A stretch of 64,000 nucleotides of DNA from Casuarius casuarius (lineage: Eukaryota > Chordata > Aves > Casuariiformes > Casuariidae): contig PTFA01000035.1 in assembly GCA_003342895.1 (NCBI GenBank), positions 5,981,459-6,045,458 on the forward strand, read 5' to 3'. How positions within the stretch are numbered: position 1 is the first letter of the stretch; every line of letters begins with the position of its first letter. The notes under the pieces were generated by a model that was not told the origin of the DNA, searched no databases, and was given only the letters and a program-made list of their open reading frames with translations. Shown piece after piece: positions 25,581-38,610 of the stretch. The position numbers were made by a program, and so were the translations under genes.

Positions 25581-25802
25581 ATACTAATCCTAGCAGTAAA
25601 TTTCATAGCATTCGTGGTATGCTTCATAGCAGTCCACCCTGAGATCTGGCTGCAGTTCCTGCTGAAGAAGGACAACAGAGTGACCTGTAGCCTGAAACAA
25701 GGCATTTATCTCTTTGTTCAAGTGCCAGTGGTTTTAGCCAAACTGATGGCCTGGATGCCATCTTTTATTAATTTGCTGCAAAATAATTTTGTGAGAAAAC
25801 TG
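25581..25802 (+). pseudogene. GPR55-like receptor fragment (TM6-TM7), inverted
   Basis: The plus-strand translation contains a TM6-ECL3-TM7 block clearly related to the intact GPR55 in this window. AVNFIAFVVCFIAVH lines up with ITINLVVFLVCFTPVH, CSLKQGIYLFVQV with CSLKQNISLFIQV, and FVRKL with the region after TM7. Damage is clear. The conserved proline of TM6 (CFTP) is now alanine, and the NCCLDAIFYYF signature of TM7 has become MAWMPSFINLL, losing both cysteines, the aspartate and the tyrosine. Nothing of TM1-TM5 can be found upstream, and the frame begins with no proper start codon. It is a relic of a GPR55-type duplicate in the orientation opposite to all the other receptors here. Confidence 0.82.
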
Positions 25803-26037
25803 ATTTCTAGGAAAAAGTCATTGTCTCTAGGTCTTGTGTGTGATGGAACTGTCTGTTGTGGAAAAACATAGGTTTTTTGGCTATAGTTTGCCTGGTAAAG
25901 TTATGACAAAATCATTGTTATTTCTTGTAAACAAAGGGAAGCTGAGGCAGTAATACAGCAGTCTGTCACTTGAAGGGAGAGAGAAACAGATTATGGAGGG
26001 AAGGTGTGATTTGTGTGCATGTGGAGGTATGATTGTT

Positions 26038-26060
26038 AAAACAAAACAAAACAAAACAAA
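26038..26060. repeat. (AAAAC)n microsatellite
   Basis: About four to five tandem aaaac units, just downstream of the GPR55-like fragment. Confidence 0.85.
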
Positions 26061-26345
26061 CCAGTTCAATGACGCAATAGAAGAAGCGTAGAAAGAAAGA
26101 CAAGGGAACATGGTACAGAAATTTAAAGAGACTATCTCTCCTTCAACCTTCAAATCCTCTGTTAAAAATGTGCAGCAGGGGCCGGAGCAAACCCACCCAC
26201 CTTGTCAGAATCCCATTAAAACCATTGTTTTCTTCTCAACTGCCCTTTTGCTGACACGATGTGAATGTGATCTGTTATGGACCAGGCAAAGTATAATTAA
26301 TTGTTTAAAACCTTAGACTGATGAATCTTAATCTGCTGACAATAT

Positions 26346-26367
26346 GGTTAGAGCAACTGCTCTAACC
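26346..26367. repeat. Short perfect inverted repeat (10 + 2 + 10)
   Basis: Arms ggttagagca and tgctctaacc are separated by AC. No tRNA-like or transposon context was seen around it. Confidence 0.6.
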
Positions 26368-28642
26368 AGGGCCATGGAGGTTGCACTAATGCTAACTGTG
26401 TTGATGAACATTCTAGTTTATGTCACTGCATGCCAGATCTGGCTTCTTCGGCTTGCACAACTACTCCACCTGTCTGATGCTGTTCCCCAGTGCCTACATG
26501 CTCTCCCTTCATCAGCATACTACAAGAAAGCAGTTGCATTTGTTTTTGATAAGCTGAAGTACATGTGCAGGCCAGGACCTCAATCAACATCGGCAGAGAC
26601 AGTGCTCATACCAAAGCTTTTCCAATGGGAACAGCTGCTGCTCTTAGTGCAAAGGGATAATGAATGGCCTGGCACAGGCTGGCTTTGTGTGAAGTGGGGT
26701 TCATTCGGATAAAGAAACAGAAAGCACCATGGGATGCAGAGGATGAAAAATGGCACTTGGCTGAAGTTAGGTGTGACTATCCATTGCTTGCGGATCTGCA
26801 TTAGGTGGAATTAGGAAGGAAATAGAGATTGAGTCTTTCTTGGAAGAGGTAGGTGCCAAAATCAGACACAGTCTGTCTACTGCCCCCCTCTCTCTGCCTC
26901 CTTAGCTAACAGAGAAGTCAAGAATGTCAGGGAATGCTCTCCTTGCAGATCACAACATCAGTCCCAAACTCCCTGGCACACGCAAAGAAACCCTGGATGA
27001 ACTGGTTAATGGAGAGTGTATCTCCAGAATGGCTTTGGAGCTGGTAGTATCTTGAGGTAGGCACCCATTTGGTGGAGGAAAGAGAGGGAGAGATGGTATG
27101 TGAACTGGACTTAAAGAAGTTAAGCTAGCTGATATAGCAGGCATCCTGAGAGCACAAAAGATGTTGATATTGGCAGGACATAGTCCCTGAAGACATGAAG
27201 AAACATGTGAGATGCGTCCCATCTCCTCTCTGTCCCATGCACACAGAGGAGGACTCGCAGGCTCCTTGCCATACAAAGGTGCCACATTTGCAAAGTGGCT
27301 GTGGCTCATTGCCACTTGCATGTTGCAACAGCTGTTTCACAGCCCCAGCAGCTGCTGGTCAGTCCCAGCAGTGGTGTCGTGAGTGTGTGAACTCCTGGTC
27401 CTGCCCCTTTTACAACTCTCCCCACTTGACCTACCTGCAGTAGTGGCATTCCAGAAAGGTGCCGCACAGAGTGAGAGTGTAAGTCTGTAACATAGTGCAC
27501 AGTGTGGTACCTGGAGCTGACATGCAGGCTCTCCTCGCTCCACGGCGTTTCTGGTACGAGACACCAGCCCCTGATGTTCCTCAGCTGATGTAAGGCCAGC
27601 AGTGGCCAGTGGCAGGGCGTCCAGCCAATGCTGCAAGGGACCAGCTAGAGGAAGAAATTCATGGGGACCAAGCAGGACTTTCTAGGCAGATGAGTGCCGC
27701 CACTGACCAGGCGGGCAGGAGCCTGCAAGAGCACCGTGACCCCACGAGTCGTCTCCACTATGGCTTCCTGAAGACCCAGGAAAGTGAGTGGGATAAACAA
27801 CTCTTGGGATGGAGGGGGAAAAGCTGGCAATAATCTGAAGGGCTTACTCCAGGGGAGAAGAGCTGGGAGGTCCTAGAGGCCTAGGCTGCCTCCAGGGGTA
27901 GGCCAAAAGATTGTACCACTGGACTGGTAAGGTGAGGGTGTGAAAGCCTCATCCCAAGGGACTCCAAAACCTTTCTTTGGTTTTCTGTTCAAATTCCTGC
28001 TGGTCATTTATTTGTTTCTTTAGGCCCTTCAGTTTATTGCTGTTACTGTTTTGTGTCTCTAGGGATTTCAGTGGTAGCGTCAATGAATGTTTGTACAACA
28101 GGAGAGATCTGTGTCCCCTCTCCTACCTCTGAGGCCTGTGGTGCTTCCTTCCTTGCAGCATGCGCCCATCAGCCTTCAGCCATGTGTTGGCTCAGGCACG
28201 TACCTGGAGAGGCCCCAGGTCCAGGAGGGACCATGCAGGCACCCATGGAGCTCTCTGGGGGGACCGCTCCTGGAAGCTGTGTTAACACAAGCCAGAAACT
28301 CTGTTTGCAACGTCAGGAGCAGTTTTGTGCTAGCACAGAGGACACTGCAGCCCTGAGGAGCACCTTCTGCTGGTGTTACGTGGAGGCTGGCAGGGAAAGG
28401 AGGTTTGTGAGAGAAAAGGGAAGGGGCATTTTCTTTGGGTTTTGATAAAACTTTGGCTCTGGGAAGCCAAGGTCTTGTGCTGTAGTTGTGGAACAGGTAG
28501 TTACTTGATTAGGGTTAGGAGTTGTGGACTGGCTTGTTGCTGATTTTGCATGAATCGGAGACTTGGCGCCAAGGCTAGTGTCAGCATGAGTCCATGGTTT
28601 GTGTTTATTTTCAGTGCAACTTTTTGCCAGTGTATAGTGCAT

Positions 28643-28690
28643 GTGTACACACACATATATGTTTTTATATATGTATATGTAGTATATCTG
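28643..28690. repeat. TG/TA-rich low-complexity tract
   Basis: Mixed alternating tgtgtacacacacatatatg and tatatatgtatatg runs. Confidence 0.7.
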
Positions 28691-29439
28691 CCAGTATTTG
28701 TAGAGATATGCCCCCTGTAGAGTGAGCATAGGAGTGTGGAGCTCCTATGAAGCATAGAGCTCCTGTAGGTGCACAGAGTGGGCTTGTGGGTGTAGGAGCT
28801 GGATTTCAGAAAAAAACCATACTTCAGTCTTTGATGGATTCTGACTGACTCAGGGAAATAGGATAACTGCCCTTTGTCAGATATTAGTCCCCTGACTAAA
28901 GAGGGTTGTGGGGTGTGAATAAAGCTTATAGAAGGCAAGGGATGAGGTGTTGCTCACCGAACCTTGTGCCATTCCAGCTGGTAAGTGGGAGCAATATGGT
29001 CACAGGTCAAAGACTCAGATTCGGTCAGATTATAGTCATGCAGAAAGACCAGTTTTGCAATTGGTTCAGAGTTTCAGAAAAGAAGGAGCAAAGAGTTATG
29101 CTAACTGGTGACTGGCACATGGCAGTCCAAGTTTTATCTGTTTATTTTTACAGCAAGGATGGAATGGACACACAGACTTACCAGTGCAGTGACTGCTGGG
29201 CTATAGGAGGTGCGTGGGAATGCTCGGGGCCAGGTAGAAGGTTGGTGTTAGAATAACAGAGTAATCTGGGGGCGAAGGTTGGTGGGATCTTTTCTGGCCC
29301 CTTTACCTAAATGGAGTATGAATGGCAGCAATGGCTGTAGCTGATGGTCAGTTTTAGCAAGGTGTGGGTCAGCTGGCAGAATGTATGATATAATTTGGGT
29401 GGGATAAAGTGTACATTTTTGAAAGAAAAGCACAAAAAG

Positions 29440-29474
29440 TTTTTCTTTTTCTTTTTCTTTTTTTTTTTTTTTTT
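29440..29474. repeat. (CTTTTT)n and T17 tract
   Basis: Three ctttt(t) units lead into 17 consecutive T residues. On the minus strand this reads as an A-run with AAAAAG units, like a retroposon tail, but no element body was recognised beside it. Confidence 0.75.
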
Positions 29475-30192
29475 GCTTACTCTTCTCTACTTCAGTAGAA
29501 AACAAGCTAAAAACAAGAGGTTACAATTTGTTTTCTTTAATCCGGGTGTTGATTTCTGAATGGTACTCAATTGCTGGTGGGGAAGAGCCAGGGTTAGAGC
29601 TAGAGTTAGGACTGGTGTTTGGGAAAGGAAAGGTTATGCTCGGCGTTTGAAGCTTTTGATGAGGGCTGATGCTGGCACAGGCTGTTGTCAGCAGGGGTCA
29701 CTGGTTTACAAAGCTGAGCGCTGTGTAATCCTGGATAGTAAAAATGCAAAAGGCACTTTCAATAATTCATGTGAATGCTTTCAGATGAGAACTGTGCTGT
29801 GGTAGGCTACAAGCTAGTACAGGCTATAATATTGAAACCTCCTTTTACAGCCCTTGAGAAATGGGCACAATGGCACCGGATGGGCTGGGAGCTGGGAGCG
29901 TGCCCCCGTGTTGAGCCCGGCAGAGCTGCCGTGGGCAAGCCAGCCCTTGTCTTGGCAGCACAGCGACATGCAGCCTGTCTGCTTGTGTCTCTTTTCCCTG
30001 CCAACGAATAGCTGCTCCTGGTGTGGCCCAAAGCAAGGTCTGGCGGGCGGGCGGCAGTGTGCCTCCAGCTCATGGTGGCCAGGCTGCTGCTAGCCCTGCT
30101 CCCTTGCATCCGCAGCACCCTGGCCTGCGGTCAGGCACATCGCTAGCAGTGTTCTCCTTGTTCAGTTGTGAAGGCGAGAAAGAAAACTGTTG

Positions 30193-30207
30193 TTTTTTTT
30201 TTTTTTT
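30193..30207. repeat. T15 homopolymer
   Basis: Fifteen consecutive T residues with no element recognised next to them. Confidence 0.85.
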
Positions 30208-33200
30208 GGACCTATGGATTGCGAGAAGGAATGGGCAATATCAGGCATGAAATTCAGTTCCAGGTTTTAACCCTACAAAAGTCACTTTAGGTGCATTCAA
30301 GTCAGCGAGGTGGCATTGTACCCTGCATGTGGTTTGTTCTTTGAAGTCTCCTGCCACAAAACACCATTGTGGTCCTGCGCTTTAGCGATTCGGATGTCCC
30401 ACCTCCAACTGAACGCGCCTCTCTGCCTTTCCGCTTGCAGGTGTGCTGGAGATTTTGCTCCAGACAGAGGTCAGGTTTCCCTCTAGTGGTTTGAAATTTT
30501 CTATGCATCCCTGTCGTACAAAAGCATAAATCGGGCCTTTTAGAGTTTCCCATCAATCTCGAGCATTTGGCACCTGTAAGTGTTGGCCGTGTTGCCCACC
30601 CGGAGTGGTATCCCAGCTCCACAGGACGTGCCCTGTGGGCACAGCCCTGGTTTGAAGGTGGCCCCTTCCGTTCCCAGTGCCAAGGCTGCACTAAGCCTCA
30701 GCAGCTTTGGGGACACACTGCCTACCACGTGAAAGCTACCTGGCATGTTATACCAGTCCCAGCTCTCCTTTCCAGCTAATTTGGATCCAAATACAATTAT
30801 AAAGTTGTGAATGACTGGCTAGGACAGGAATAGAGAGCAAAGCAGGCAGCTTCATTGTGCGAAAGGCAGAGTACAGCAGCACTCCCAGCACCGTGTGCGG
30901 CTCTGCCCTGGCTCAGAAAACCCACAGAAGGACTGGAAAAGGAACAGGAGAATGATGGCAAAGAGGTTCTTCTCTTCCAGCTCTGCAATATAACACAAGG
31001 ACCCTGCAAAGATGACCTTACCTGGTTCTAGACACTGTTCAAATCTCTGCTGTTCCTGGGTAGATGTCACCACAGCTGCAGTGGTGACTGAGGCAGCAGA
31101 GGACATGCTTTATTTTTCATCCTCACTAGCCTGATAACAACCAGAAAAACCTGTGTGGGGAGACAGCCTGTGTTGGAAGCAGGTGATTTCAGTGCAAAAC
31201 CTCCTTTCTTGCTGTGCACAGGAGAGGTGATGAGTTCATACACTGGCACTTTTTCTCCAGCTGCCCCTGTACCCCTGCCTTTGTGAGCCCAGAGGCTCAC
31301 AGAAATTGCTAATACTGGCTGGCAGAGTTAAATCTGAGCCAAAGGGAGAAGCACTTGCTACAAGTGACCGAAGCAGATGTTTTTGAAAGACCCAAACAGA
31401 GAGAAGTGTAGGAACGTAACTCCTTCAGACACTTGAAATGGCAGCCTAAGCACAGAGATTAATCACTGTATTGCAAAGGAAACCTACTTTAAAGGAAGTC
31501 CCCTCTGCAGAATATTTACTAGACCTCCTGGCTCCTGCAGAACGTCTTAGAATCAAGAGTTTAAGAAGATAAAGCAGTTTATGTAAAATATGACATATAT
31601 TAAACTACCCATGCCCACTTTTCAGACATATTAGTCATGGGGAATTCCTAATATGCATCAGGAACTAAATTTACACAGAAGTTACCGTCCACCCCCTCCT
31701 TCACATCCCAACTACTGCCATTTCTCCATCATGAAGTGTCTCTCTCCTAGATGCTTACGTGCTTTCTGTTCCTCCTGTTTATGCTGATACCCCTGTGCTT
31801 ACGTCCTTCATGTCACACTGCTACTTTTTGTTGCCAGCACTGGGAAGGAAGGAGAAAAAGTCAGTATTTTCTCTCTACGTTGACTGATGTGTTATTTACT
31901 TTTTAGCCAGAGATTGAGGGTTGTGTTACAATGTTTCTTCTCAAATCTAAAGATTTTAGAAGTGATAGGAGATGACTTGTGCAGACTTTCTCCTAGCTGT
32001 CATCTTTAAATATTTTAGTCTTCCTTCCTTTTTTTTGTTACGGTTTTCTGGTGAATTGACCTTCCCTAAGCTACCTCAGTCCAGTGTTTGTTGTTGTTGT
32101 ACTGATTATTTTTTAAGTAAAATCTGCTAGAAATCATTTAATAGTGTCAGCAGCTGTTGATCAGCCATGGGCTGGTCTGGCATAAGATGGAGAAGCAAAG
32201 CAAGCCACAGCTATTTCAACACACAGATTTCTATCCAGGGTGCAGTGTGCTCTGTGGTTCCTCACCTGCAGTTTTTCTACCAGAAAATTGCTGCTTTTAG
32301 AGAAAGGCACTGGATTTTCATGACACCAAGGCTCTGTTTCAGTAACAGGCCAGACTGCGTTGAGGGACCAGAGCTGCGAGGGCTGGCTCTGCAGTTCAGA
32401 CCCAGAGAAAAAGGAGGTCATTTTTGCTGTAGTTGGAAACATGGCAAAAAATGCCCTGAGAGCGGATGACTGGCCCATGCTGGGGCTGGGTGCTCAGCGC
32501 CGTTCAGAATAACCCAGAGGGGTCCCAGCTCTGGCCACCAAGTGTGCCCCCAGGGGTGCTGAAAGGGCTGTGCTCCTTCTGGGCTCATCTACAGAAGAGG
32601 AGTCCCCAGGGCTTGGAAAGGATGTGGTCCACGTGGCTGCTTGAAACGCTCGTGTGTTGTCTAGGGCACGTGTCTCTCTCTTCTGCATTTGGTGTCGGTG
32701 CCTCTGCACACCCAAGAGCTTGTCACGCATGAATTGTCTTCTCTAAGGCCTGCGGGTTGGTTGGCTTATTCTCTTTTTCACATTTTTTTTTCTCACCCTT
32801 TCTTTTCTTCTTACTTATTGAAATTATTGTCGTACATGTGCTTCCTCACTGTGAGCTAGGCTAGTCCTTAGGCTGGATTCGGGCTATCACAGGGCTTCTG
32901 GAAAGAACTTACCCTGCAGGAATGGGACTGCAGGGTCAGCACTCACCTCCTCTCCTCCAGCCATGTCATCTTTTATCTCCTTACCCCGGTTATATCCTGC
33001 TTTTCCCACTGGAGGGGTGGACGTGCTGTTCTCCATAGCTGTGGGCCGGTGGGTCTGACGGTTCTGCCAGCAAGCTGAACTCCTGCATGGCCACCCATGG
33101 GGAGGCAAGCGCAGCGTGCGGGTGGCGTGGGGACGCGACACCGGCCTGCCAGACACCTCCGGCAACCCTGCCAGCCACTGGGCTTTGCGGGGTCGCATCA

Positions 33201-33423
33201 GCTGCGTCACCAGCACTGTGGGGGACGGTCCGCGGTTCGCAACAACACGCTCATGTGATTTCTCCCTTCTGTGCGTGCTGACCGATGTGCTGTGCCTTTG
33301 TGTGGCGGAAATCTCCGGACATGGGCCAAACACAGCGTGAACCCTGTGACGAGCGCTCTGTGGTGTCCTGCTCAGGAAGCTGCAGCTGAAAGCAGAGCAA
33401 TTCCTCTTCCACTTGCTTGTACC

Positions 33424-33440
33424 AAAAAAAAAAAAAAAAA
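33424..33440. repeat. A17 homopolymer
   Basis: Seventeen consecutive A residues. No retroposed gene was recognised upstream. Confidence 0.85.
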
Positions 33441-33770
33441 GTTAAATAGGCAAATGTTTCAAGGGAACCTACAGCAGGTTGTGAGGGGTTTGTGGGTTTA
33501 TAACGGAGAAGAAAGTGTCGTAATAAATCCTTGGAAATAAATAACCCTTGAGCTTACTGTCAAAAAGAAAAAAACCTAATGTGAATTAATCAGAAAAAGA
33601 GAGAATGCTTTGGATTTTGTACCTACTTTCAGTACAGTCAGCTCAGCTCTTTCCTGTAATGATCCTGTAGACAAACTGTCCCCAGCAGCACTGTCTGAAA
33701 CTGGGGAGTGCCTTTAATACAAAAACTAGGAAACTACTTCTTAAGACAAAATGCTTTCCTGGTGCGCGTG

Positions 33771-33806
33771 CTCTTTCTCTCTGTCTCTCTGTCTCTCGCT
33801 CTCATC
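33771..33806. repeat. (CT)n microsatellite
   Basis: ctctttctctctgtctctct-type pyrimidine tract with occasional G interruptions. Confidence 0.85.
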
Positions 33807-34295
33807 TTTGTCCCTTTTTAGAGAAGGGTATTTTTTGGTATTTTCCCCTTCTGATAGGTGCAGGTGTGAGGTTTGGGGGGCTGTGGGGCGCCCTGTAAGA
33901 GCTCCCACGTGCCGGGTCTGCCGGCACCCTGGCATCAAGCTGCAGGAGTAGGAGGTAGGTGCAGGGTGTGGAGGGGAGCACAGACTCTCCAGGGGAACTT
34001 TTCAGCAGGCTTCAGTGAGAGCCTGCGCCAGGGTGTACCGGAGACAGCGGAGAGAGACTGCGGGCACAGGTCAGACCTGCCTTCCTGGATCACGCTTTAC
34101 CGGCAGGGAGGTCTGCCAAGTGCTGGCCTCTGCCAGTGACAGAAAGAGCTTGGAGGTCCCTGAGGGGAGAAGTGTGTTTTAAACATCAGTATTGTGGCTG
34201 GCCAGGTGATGTATCAGGACTCGAGGAGAGGGGGCTTTAATTGTGACCAATGACCAGTTTCATATATTCTGAAAACAGGCATAGAGATGAACCTT

Positions 34296-34313
34296 AAAAA
34301 AAAAAAAAAAAAA
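34296..34313. repeat. A18 homopolymer
   Basis: Eighteen consecutive A residues. Confidence 0.85.
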
Positions 34314-37300
34314 GCCCTGGAGCAGTGTTGTATTTGAGCTCTCCTGTCCCTTCCTCTAGAGCCCGGAACGCTGCAGCCCGTCATCCCTCCAGAAGGCAGA
34401 AGGCAAAGGCAGAATATCCTCTGGCTGCTCTCTACCCACTGAAGATGGCATCTGCTCTCCCCAGAGGCAGCAAATACCCTGTTCAACTCTGGCCAGCTGG
34501 TAAAAGAGAAAACTTAAAGGTATTCTGTTAAATTCCAATATAACTTTTATCATTGCACAGAGGCTGCTGTGGTTTCTGCAACCTGCAAGTGGAAGGCAGG
34601 AAGCCAAAGAAATGAAGGTGACACCAGGGCAGCCCCAGGAATGCTTGGGGACGCCTGTGTTTTCCTATGCGGCTCTCAGCTGCCCAGAAACCAGGGTGCA
34701 GCCAGCTTGCGTGTGCTCCTGAGCTGGCCGAAATTAGCGGCGGCATTGAGTGAGATCGGCCAACTCACACAACTGCTGGGAGTTTGGGTTTTGTTGGGGG
34801 ATTTGGTTTTGACTTTGATGCTACAGAAAATTCTCCCGCCCCCAAAACCATTGCTCAGTGAATATGGAGGAGGTGAGGGCCACGGCCAGGTATCCGCGGG
34901 TGCCCTCAAGCGCCGCTGGCTCCCGCCTGGGGTTTGTTTACCTGTGGGTTTTGAAGCTAACAAAGAAGCTGGCAGATCACTGCTGGGGTTTCTCATGGAC
35001 AGGGTCAAGACGCTGAAGACTTTTATGACTTCGTTGTGGGAGAGGGGAGCAAGCATGGCCAACCCCTGCGCCTCGCTTGTGCACGCACTTCCCACACAGA
35101 CTAGCTCCTCAGGTCAGAGTAACCCAGTGACATCTGCAAGCTTTAATTCAGAAACTAAAAGACATAGGAACGGTTCTGTATCGAGCTGATGATAAGCCAC
35201 CCTAATTTTCATTTCCCAGCAGTGCCCTCTTTCTGTCTTCAATGGAAGCATCTTTGAAGTATGTTACGCTGGGTGACAGCTTTCACACACCCCCCCCGCC
35301 TGACATTCTGCTGAACTCTCGTTCTTTGGTCGGCTGCCTGGGCCGTGTGCTCGGCACCAGAGTTCAGCCTTGGTGTGACAGCAACAGCAAGCAGAAAGCC
35401 CCCAGTGAGAGAATGTGCGTGAGACATTACCAAACTGCTGTGAGCAACGGCATGAAAGTCTGAGGGAGTTTTGCACGTGCTCCTTCACTGCATGTGTGCT
35501 CCTTCCCACTTGTGCAGCCACCTTCGTGCGCTGCAAGAGCTCCACACATGCTTTCAAATGATTTTTTTTTGTGAAAAGTCCATTCAGTGCTTGTGAGAAG
35601 GATTACACTGGCCGTGTCCAGCCTTGTCGTTAGTTCCTAGAATTAGAATTAGTATACTATAGGAAATGTAAGAAGTTTCTTATTGCCTGTGTCCCACAGC
35701 TGCTAGGGAGGGCAGACTTCGCCAGCACTGTGGCCTGAGGGGGTTAGGACTCAAGCTGGGCACAATGTAGGCTATTAGATACCTGGGTTGGCCAGTCTGT
35801 GGGATGCAAGCTCCAGCCTTCCTCCCCTCCTCATAGCAGCACTGCCAGGACTTGGCAAGTGTGAGGGTTAGCATTATCCAGACTTGGGTCCAAAGAAATC
35901 TGGAAAGTCTGGAAGGCAGAGCACATCTTAGGCTAAGAAACTTAACTTGCAAATATTTAAAAGCTTGGTCAATGTGGTGAGATTACTGTGTTTTTGCTGT
36001 GAGATCGAAGCAAGCCAGGCAAGACTCCACCTTGATGGTTATCATCTGCTGTTGCAGAGTGCTGGCTCACTTTCAGACAGTAGTGACGTCCGCCCTGTGT
36101 GGGAGGGAGGAGATGGAGGAATTGGTGCCTTGTTAGCAAATGCTTAGATCATCCTTCTCTCCTGGATGTTGTGAAGCCTACCAGAAATGTCAGGAGATAG
36201 TAGTTTGCTGCTGCCTCCTCACTGCTTAATGCAGTATTTAGCTCTTCTCTGTATGGTGTGGGAGAGCTTGGCCATCTGAGTTAGTAAGCCAAGGGACAGT
36301 TCTATCAAATCAACCTCAAAGCTCCAGGTGGAAAAAAAAACGCAAACAAGCAGAACTGCCTAGTAGGGTCTCCTGATCATGCCCTTGGTCCCTGTGCCAT
36401 ATATTATGCAGCCAAATCCCTGATTATCCACAACTGCACCTTGGTAGACCCCACTCCCTGGCTCAAATGGTCAGGAACATAGGTTTTGGTCCTACGTCAA
36501 AAGGATGGTTCGTTATACCTTTTTGAGAGTGAAACATGCTCCCCTGCCTCTTTACCCTCACTCTCCTCATTTCACAGCAGCTCTTGGGTTGCTGCTAGGT
36601 GCATTCGCGCTTGCAGAGCAGCGTCCCGTCGCCCTGTGCACCTGCCCAGAGCCAGTCCACGCTGGCCGGGGCTCCCCCTGGCCTCGGTTGCAGCCTTGCT
36701 GGCTGGCACTGAAGAAGCATGGCCCTCTGCAGCGCAATGCCTCTGAGGCTCTCTGAAGGCTGCAGTAAGGGCCTGAGGACTGCCTGCCATATGGAGGGTT
36801 TGGTGTGAGGTTTGTATGGTCAGGAAGTTGGGCCATCTTTGGCCAAGTGGTCGTGGTATTTATTTCTAGGTGAATGCGTTGCTATGGGAAGGCACTACCT
36901 AAGGGTGAGCAAAGTTAGCAGAATCTGTGCAAAAAAGGTTTGCTGTAGGAAGCTTGGTGCCTCCTCCGCCCCATTTAATTAGTGGTTACTGGAGAAGAAA
37001 CAGTGTTTTCCTGCTACATCTAAAATAGCTCTTTGTTTTGTGCAGTGCTTTTACCTGCGAAGAGCTTGCACCGATGCCAGTGAGGCTGGAGGTGCAGAAG
37101 AGATGTGCTGGCAATCAGGCTGGTCTTCTCACAAATCACTGCTCCCTCAGGGCACAAATCCCACATAGGGCAGGAAATTTTAAAGGCATCCAAATCTAAT
37201 TTGGGAGCAGTCATCAAATTAATATGCCAAAGGTATCTTATGCATATGTTACTATAGAAATGGAGACGTATCAGCAGATGCGGCTGGGGAAGGTGACTGT

Positions 37301-38604
37301 GGGCTTCACTCTGCCAGGCTGAGCTGTATGAAATCACTGCCAAGACCCATGCCGTACCTCAGGCTGAAGGACAGACAGAAGAGATACCCATCTCTGTATG
37401 CAAAGTGCTGTTTGTTGCTTCTTTGATCATTTCAAAGAAAATGTAAGGGTAGAGGAGGGAAGAAACCAGCTTCCTTTAGAAAGCTTTTTTTTTCTTTTAT
37501 TTTTGTAATCAAAGCCTCTTCTTTTCCTGCTCCTCATTGTGTTGTGAGCAAAGAGCAGATGCTACTCTCATAATTTGATTATGACAGAGCATTTTTTTCT
37601 GAGTCTTTGGCAGGCAAGAAGCCTGCATCTCACTTCCCCAGAGATGCCATCAGGGCTTTGCTCCCACCTCAGCAGCATGTGGTGTTCACTGTGGGACAGC
37701 GTGCCCTATGGCCACACAGTCTTTGCCCCCGTGGGGGCATAAAGCAGCTCTGCTCTTTTGCTGTTTGTAGCATCATGTCTTCTTGAGTGACTTCCTCATT
37801 TCTGCATGGGCCTCCTTACCCCTTGAATGAGAGAATTCACTCATGGCAGCCAGGCTTGAATCTGTGAAGCTATCCAGATCCCTCCATCTGCGCCCAGCCG
37901 GTGTCGCAACGGGGGCTGGCATTGGCACCCGCGGCTTGCTCGCTGGCCTCTGTGTGGGGCTGGGAAACCCAGCGTTGGGTAGGAAAATGTGGGTGGAGGT
38001 GCGTGTCTAATTTGTGATTCCCATCCCTGCTAGACATGAGTGCTGTTTGAATGTAATTACAGAGGTGACTAGCTAGCTGTTTTGCCTACCTAGCTGCTTG
38101 TGGGTAAGTACATCGTGGGACAGCATGCGCTGCTCTGCCTTTGAAAATCCCAGTCTTGGTAGCAGCTTGTACCCCTTACCCTTTCCTTGGACAGCATGAG
38201 AGATGAGCTGTCCCACTCGGAGACAGACAGCAAACTGGGCCTGATAATGACCCACAACCTTTTCCATTTAACTCATTAAGAGACTACTCTGCGCCAGTAA
38301 AAGGGCTTTATTTATATTGAATACTTTGTAATAACTTGTTGATTCTTTAGGCAAGTCTTTACCTTATGACATTGAAGAGACCCCTAATACGTAGTTCTCA
38401 TCATCCCCCCCAACTTTTTGGATAGTAATAGTAATGCCATTCAACTCAAATGATTTCAGGGTAAAGTTTTTGTACAGTACAATTGCAAATTCTTCAGACC
38501 TTGTATTGCAGTTGATGACAATTTTCCAGCTATTACATGGTATGAATGATACTGTAAACTTGGCTAAAGCAGGATAAATGTGCCTCCGCTACTGTGATTG
38601 AGCA

Positions 38605-38610
38605 TTTATT
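38605..38610 (-). terminator. Possible polyadenylation signal for the 39-kb receptor
   Basis: AATAAA on the minus strand, about 455 bases beyond the stop codon of the receptor at 39065-40000. The hexamer is common by chance, so this is only a candidate. Confidence 0.25.

Noticed and set aside
26344..26712. Plus-strand open frame with a hydrophobic stretch close to the GPR55-like fragment
   Set aside because: Checked as a possible further GPCR piece. It has no class A motif, and the start lies in a perfect palindrome. No family recognised.
29580..29640. gggttagagctagagttagg, telomere-like
   Set aside because: Only isolated TTAG-like words and no tandem TTAGGG array, so not an interstitial telomere.
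34569..35189. Longest unassigned open frame on the plus strand (about 206 codons)
   Set aside because: No recognisable domain, low-complexity stretches, overlapping open frames on the opposite strand in the same GC-rich DNA, and no splice or promoter context. Most likely chance.
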